This document shows, in pieces, positions 17,718-20,608 of a stretch of DNA of 20,608 bases. The stretch spans positions 1 to 20,608 of the IMG/VR virus record IMGVR_UViG_3300013772_000053; one strand, 5' to 3'. The translations under genes and the position numbers were made by a program. The stretch comes from a virus. Below the pieces are notes generated by a model. The model searched no databases. It was given only the letters and a program-made list of their open reading frames with translations, and was not told where the DNA came from. The stretch's first letter is position 1. Every line of letters begins with the position of its first letter.

Positions 17718-17756
17718 TGGTGCACCCCCCGGGACTCGAACCCGGAACCCATTGAT
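17718..17756 (-). other. attP core identical to a tRNA 3' end (tRNA-Lys-like)
   Basis: Read on the minus strand, 17756 to 17718 gives ATCAATGGGTT, T arm CCGGG-TTCGAGT-CCCGG, acceptor strand GGGGTGC, discriminator A and CCA. There is no D arm or anticodon stem upstream, so it is not a functional tRNA gene. Tyrosine integrases commonly use the 3' half of a host tRNA as attB, the phage copy restoring the gene on integration. ATCAATGGG matches the 3' anticodon-stem region usual for tRNA-Lys; the identity needs host comparison. Confidence 0.82.
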
Positions 17757-17899
17757 CCCGAATAGTGCAACTGTTGCATAGTCCACGGACGTCCACGATA
17801 ATGCCCTAATGCCCATTCAAAAAACGCGGAATGACGCGGAATTGGGCCACGTTAAATCACCTACCCCCACGTTAGTTCATGACTCACCACGGATTAAAA
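17757..17899. other. Distal attP arm region with short direct repeats
   Basis: About 140 bases without a gene. It holds two copies of GTCCACG (near 17781 and 17790) and two of GACGCGGAAT-like sequence (near 17822 and 17833). These may be extra integrase, Xis or host-factor sites of the P' arm. Confidence 0.5.
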
Positions 17900-17918
17900 G
17901 ACGACTAAACGACGAGTA
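17900..17918. repeat. attP arm-type repeat, right copy
   Basis: Second exact copy of the 19-bp arm repeat, on the far side of the tRNA-like core in the same orientation. Two copies flanking the core show the attP is complete. Confidence 0.8.
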
Positions 17919-17960
17919 AATTAGGTCTCCTATCCCTTGCTGTGGGATGACGACAAAAAC

Positions 17961-17990
17961 AGCCCCTCGCCACCACCATGGCGGGGGGCT
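17961..17990 (-). terminator. Terminator-like hairpin right of attP
   Basis: AGCCCC-T-CGCCA pairs with TGGCG-G-GGGGCT (12 bp with one T-G wobble) around a 6-base loop. On the minus strand it is followed by GTTTTTG. It would stop leftward transcription from the tail gene before attP. Confidence 0.72.
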
Positions 17991-18343
17991 TTGCTGTGCC
18001 CGTCGCAATGGCGCCCCAGCCCGGCACCCGCAGCCCCCGTCTCCCTGGCGGCGCGGTGGCGTGGATCGTGATTGGCTTCAGTCCGCGTGGACGTTCCCCG
18101 AAAATGCTAGGTTGCATTATCGTTCTTGACTGGCGTGCTAGACCTAGCACATTACGGAACTATTTTGAATGTGACAGAAAACGCGAGCGCTCCGCCGACC
18201 GCCCATGTGCCCTAGCGCCCCGCCAGTCCGCGACACGCCACCCCCGCAGCAGCCGACGCGCTCGGTTAACACAGAAACGCCCCGCCCTCACGAAGAGGAC
18301 GGGGCAATTTCAGTTAGGGAACAAAGCCGGTCTTACTTGCCCC
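17991..18343. other. Gene-free region with a palindrome and a terminator-like stem
   Basis: About 350 bases with no gene I can support. It contains a perfect palindrome GTGCTAG-AC-CTAGCAC at 18135-18150, with TTGACT at 18126 placing it in the spacer of a possible rightward promoter (weak -10). It also has a stem GCCCCG-C-CCTC/GAGG-A-CGGGGC at 18279-18305. A regulatory RNA or an operator-controlled promoter for the next gene is possible. Confidence 0.45.
18279..18305 (-). terminator. Terminator-like hairpin downstream of the tail gene
   Basis: An 11-position stem with one C-A mismatch and a 5-base loop. On the minus strand it is followed by GTTTCTG, a weak U-tract. It is the first structure met by leftward transcription after the tail gene. 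Confidence 0.6.
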
Positions 18344-18349
18344 TATACT
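18344..18349 (+). promoter_or_regulatory. -10 box of a leaderless promoter
   Basis: TATACT ends six bases before the ATG at 18356, and no Shine-Dalgarno is present. This matches the spacing of the leaderless switch promoters. The -35 is weak or absent. Confidence 0.5.
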
Positions 18350-18355
18350 CATCGC

Positions 18356-18505
18356 ATGGGGATTGAAATTCAGATAGCTATCGTGTCCGCTCTCGTGCTG
18401 CTCTCACTGGTCGGGATTGTGATCCGCGTCCGGTGGGAGAAACGCAACGGCGTTGAGCCTTCCGAGGGTTCCGCTGTTGGTGGTTGGTTCGGCCCCAACC
18501 GTTAG
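18356..18505 (+). CDS. Small single-span membrane protein beside attP (49 aa)
   Basis: MGIEIQIAIVSALVLLSLVGIVIRVRWEKRNGVEPSEG... ends FGPNR. Residues 4-23 form one hydrophobic helix, followed by a basic RVRWEKR stretch, predicting N-out/C-in. The gene runs against the tail gene and overlaps its stop by three bases (TAA/TAG). It is separated from both int and the tail gene by terminators and has its own -10 box, so it may be expressed in the lysogen. Such lone membrane genes next to attP are candidates for lysogenic conversion or superinfection exclusion; no homology is claimed. Confidence 0.65.
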   Translation: MGIEIQIAIVSALVLLSLVGIVIRVRWEKRNGVEPSEGSAVGGWFGPNR

Positions 18506-20608
18506 GCCTTGCTGTAGATCAGCTTCGTTCCGAGTAGTCGAACATCCCCTATTGAGGTGTCGAGGCCGTGTGTCGCGGTACGGGTCAGGTGCAGTTCCAA
18601 ACGCTTCGCCGTGCCGTCTGCCATTACCGTTGGGAAGTTCACCCTGCTGGTAATGGTGGTGTTCGCTACGCCTGGCACTGTCGGTGTGATTGCGACATCG
18701 ACCGAGGCCGTGCTGAGCACGGTGCCGGACGGGCTGAGGACTGACAGCCGCCCAAGCCACCGGACATTCCCGGTGATGGCGACGGGCGACGCCCAGGTGA
18801 TATCGAATCCGACTGCAGTTCCGGTGAAGGCGTCCAGTGGGAAGTTTACGGGCTGGTAGTACACGCCCGTGTCCGCGCCCGTTTCCGGGAGGGTGTATCC
18901 GAAGCGGCTGTCCGCGATAGTGGCTGCCACATCAGACAGTCCGACGGAAAGGTCAACACCACCCGAGGCCGGGATGGCCGGGGTGGTAGAGGTCATTGCT
19001 CCCAACACGTCACTCATGATACGACATGCGATGCCCGATGAGTTGATGTAGTCCACAACGGTGGTGAAGTCCGCTGTCGGGTAGTTGTACGCATCGCCCG
19101 TGGTGGCTATGCCGTGGGTTAGGATGACCAACCATTCCTTATTGGCGATGGCCCGATCAATCGCTGCCGTGATCGTGGCTGGCGCGACTCCGTTGTTGAG
19201 TTGGACGCATCGGATGCGCATAGGGTCGGCCGGTGGCAGCGTCTCGGAGCGGAAGTCCGTGGTTGAGTAGGCGAGTCGGGAAGCGGACTGGTACTTTTTC
19301 ACAGTGTCAATCACGGTGGGGCTGAACTGCCCACCAGGGTACGCCCCAACGTCGGAGCCCCGGAAACCGTTGACCTTCAGGAACGCCCGCATTTGTGCAA
19401 GCCGCGAATCAAGGTAGTCCGCTGCCTGCCCCACAAACGAGGTGTTGTGGTCTGCCACGGACATTGAGTGCGCGGAGATTTCCCAGCCGTGTTTGTCTTC
19501 AAGTTCCTTGTGCTGCGCGAGTGTCATGTAGCTGGTGCCGCCCCACGCTTCGGGGATGGTGAACGCCGTGCCGGGGAACCCGTAATTGTCCATGATCGGA
19601 CGGGCCACGAGGTACTGGGAGTCTTTGCTGTCGTCAAAGGTGAGCGAGACGACGCCCTTAGCGAAGGACTGGTCAGCGGCCACAACATCAACACCACCGA
19701 CGCGGACGGTTGCCTGCTGGCCGGAGACACCCTTGACGCGGATCTGTAGGTTGGTTATGGCGGCACGGTCGGGCGTGCCAGTCAACGTGGCGTCGGACCA
19801 TGGAAGCGTAATGCCAGCCCAGTCGCCGGATCGGAGCCAGCGCGTATCCGGTGACGGTATGGTGTTGGCAACAGTCCACAGCCAATACGCGGCGAGTCCG
19901 GGGGTGCCGGCGTAGACGATGATCTGTCCCAGCTTCGCCATGTCGTCAACCTTGAACCAGATGCGCAGAGACCCGGCGCGGCTGTCCAGCGACAGCCCGG
20001 ACTTGGTCAGGTCGGCGGACCCTGCTGCGGCGTCGGAGACAACCTTGATCGACTGTGACCCGAACACAAAGTCGGTGGTGTCATTCAGGTTGCTTGACCC
20101 ATCGGCCCCGGCGAGTGCCCAGCCGTGGCCGGGTTGAACCGTAGCTGTTTTCTTGGGCTGCGGGCGTGGTATCCGGCGAGGGGTTACGTAGGACTGACTG
20201 GCATACGTCGGACTAAAATTCCAGTTCGCTGCGGTGAAGCTCGCGCCTGACGTGTGGTTAGCAATAGCCGATACAACGTCACCGCCGGGGCTGAGTACCT
20301 TGTCGCCTACGAGGTACGCCGTGGTGGCTTTCCACTTAGGGACAAAGGTGGCATTTAGTGCCGTGTCTTGGAGCCGCGTGGGCAGCCGTGCGTCGGCCAA
20401 GGTCCCGGCTGTCATCAGGGACGCGTCCGTGGTTGCCGGACCCGCCGGACCTTCAGGACCGGCCACGGTGGACGCTGGGCCGGGGATGGGGGTGGTGGTG
20501 GTCAGGACGAACACCTGAGTCCCGGACTTGAACGCGCACTGTGTTCGGTCCGCGAGCGTGAAGTCCGGGAACATCGCGTTCGCGTCAGAAATCAGCGTCG
20601 TCGTGACC
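18502..20608 (-). CDS. Tail receptor-binding protein with NodB polysaccharide deacetylase domain (partial)
   Basis: At least 690 aa, the frame still open at the window edge (VTTTLISDANAM precedes the internal ATG at 20574, which lacks a ribosome site), so the true start probably lies outside. Counting from that Met: a short collagen-like stretch GPEGPAG (39-46); a CBM5/12-like module at about 80-121 (WKATTAYLVGDKV...HTSG...FTAANWNF); a linker/jelly-roll-like region; then a CE4/NodB deacetylase at about 305-525 with TFDDS (D314, D315), HSMSVADH (369-376), GAYPGG (410-415) and ILTHG (484-488). It ends with a beta-rich domain. It likely de-acetylates host surface glycan during adsorption. Confidence 0.87.
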   Translation of the reverse strand, partial: VTTTLISDANAMFPDFTLADRTQCAFKSGTQVFVLTTTTPIPGPASTVAGPEGPAGPATTDASLMTAGTLADARLPTRLQDTALNATFVPKWKATTAYLVGDKVLSPGGDVVSAIANHTSGASFTAANWNFSPTYASQSYVTPRRIPRPQPKKTATVQPGHGWALAGADGSSNLNDTTDFVFGSQSIKVVSDAAAGSADLTKSGLSLDSRAGSLRIWFKVDDMAKLGQIIVYAGTPGLAAYWLWTVANTIPSPDTRWLRSGDWAGITLPWSDATLTGTPDRAAITNLQIRVKGVSGQQATVRVGGVDVVAADQSFAKGVVSLTFDDSKDSQYLVARPIMDNYGFPGTAFTIPEAWGGTSYMTLAQHKELEDKHGWEISAHSMSVADHNTSFVGQAADYLDSRLAQMRAFLKVNGFRGSDVGAYPGGQFSPTVIDTVKKYQSASRLAYSTTDFRSETLPPADPMRIRCVQLNNGVAPATITAAIDRAIANKEWLVILTHGIATTGDAYNYPTADFTTVVDYINSSGIACRIMSDVLGAMTSTTPAIPASGGVDLSVGLSDVAATIADSRFGYTLPETGADTGVYYQPVNFPLDAFTGTAVGFDITWASPVAITGNVRWLGRLSVLSPSGTVLSTASVDVAITPTVPGVANTTITSRVNFPTVMADGTAKRLELHLTRTATHGLDTSIGDVRLLGTKLIYSKA

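Noticed and set aside
17718-17790. A functional tRNA gene at attP
   Set aside because: T arm, acceptor 3' strand and CCA are present, but no D arm, anticodon stem or 5' acceptor strand lies upstream; it is only the attachment core.
17978-18355. Plus-strand extension of the 49-aa membrane protein to 175 aa
   Set aside because: The upstream part is Arg/Pro-rich, crosses the terminator-like stem and has no ribosome site; the -10 box just before ATG 18356 favours the short gene.
19468-19749. Plus-strand frames opposite the tail gene
   Set aside because: Antisense shadows in high-G+C DNA; the minus-strand protein has clear domains throughout.

Overview
This window is part of a temperate actinobacteriophage genome. 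The evidence is a high-G+C sequence, dense overlapping genes with ATGA/GTGA junctions, GTG starts, many small Cys/His zinc-binding proteins, a tyrosine integrase beside an attP, and a replicative DnaB-type helicase with an SSB. The attP core resembles the 3' half of an actinobacterial tRNA (tRNA-Lys-like). An Arthrobacter or other Micrococcales host is plausible but is an inference only. Arm-type repeats lie on both sides of the attP core and a virion gene lies beyond it, so this looks like an intact attP rather than a prophage junction.

Layout, read in the phage's own early direction (right to left, minus strand). (a) 18502-20608: a virion tail/receptor-binding protein with a carbohydrate-binding module and a NodB-type polysaccharide deacetylase domain, open at the window edge. 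(b) 17603-18505: attP with a tRNA-like core and 19-bp arm repeats, several terminator hairpins, and a 49-aa single-membrane-span protein on the plus strand that appears leaderless. (c) 15200-17602: the lysogeny module. Plus strand: a small XRE repressor (15607), a strong terminator, then a second XRE regulator overlapping the integrase. Minus strand: a Cro-like XRE protein and an AlpA/Xis-like protein. The divergent promoters (both with TTGCAA -35 boxes) appear to make leaderless mRNAs and flank inverted-repeat operator candidates.

(d) 14503-1693, minus strand: the long early operon. It starts with a T5orf172/GIY-YIG-type protein and a train of about 19 very small, mostly unknown genes. It continues with a recombination module (RecE/Cas4-like PD-(D/E)XK exonuclease, a conserved 182-aa partner, SSB), a terminator, several zinc-motif proteins, and the replication module (DnaT/lambda-O-like initiator, then DnaB). 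It ends with a second PD-(D/E)XK nuclease and small zinc-ribbon proteins. The initiator gene contains a perfect hexanucleotide tract and, beside it, five units phased at exactly 11 bp, which I propose as an intragenic replication origin. (e) 1-1692: a promoter with a palindromic operator at +1, a tRNA-Asn, a 43-aa gene, a terminase-type small HNH protein and a homing-type HNH endonuclease. The window ends in a G/C-run region that could be near cos.

Taken together, the repressor/Cro switch would control the early operon, whose products replicate and recombine the DNA. The integrase and its co-translated XRE partner would control lysogeny. Several genes below are too short for routine ORF calling but are supported by Shine-Dalgarno sites and exact stop/start overlaps.
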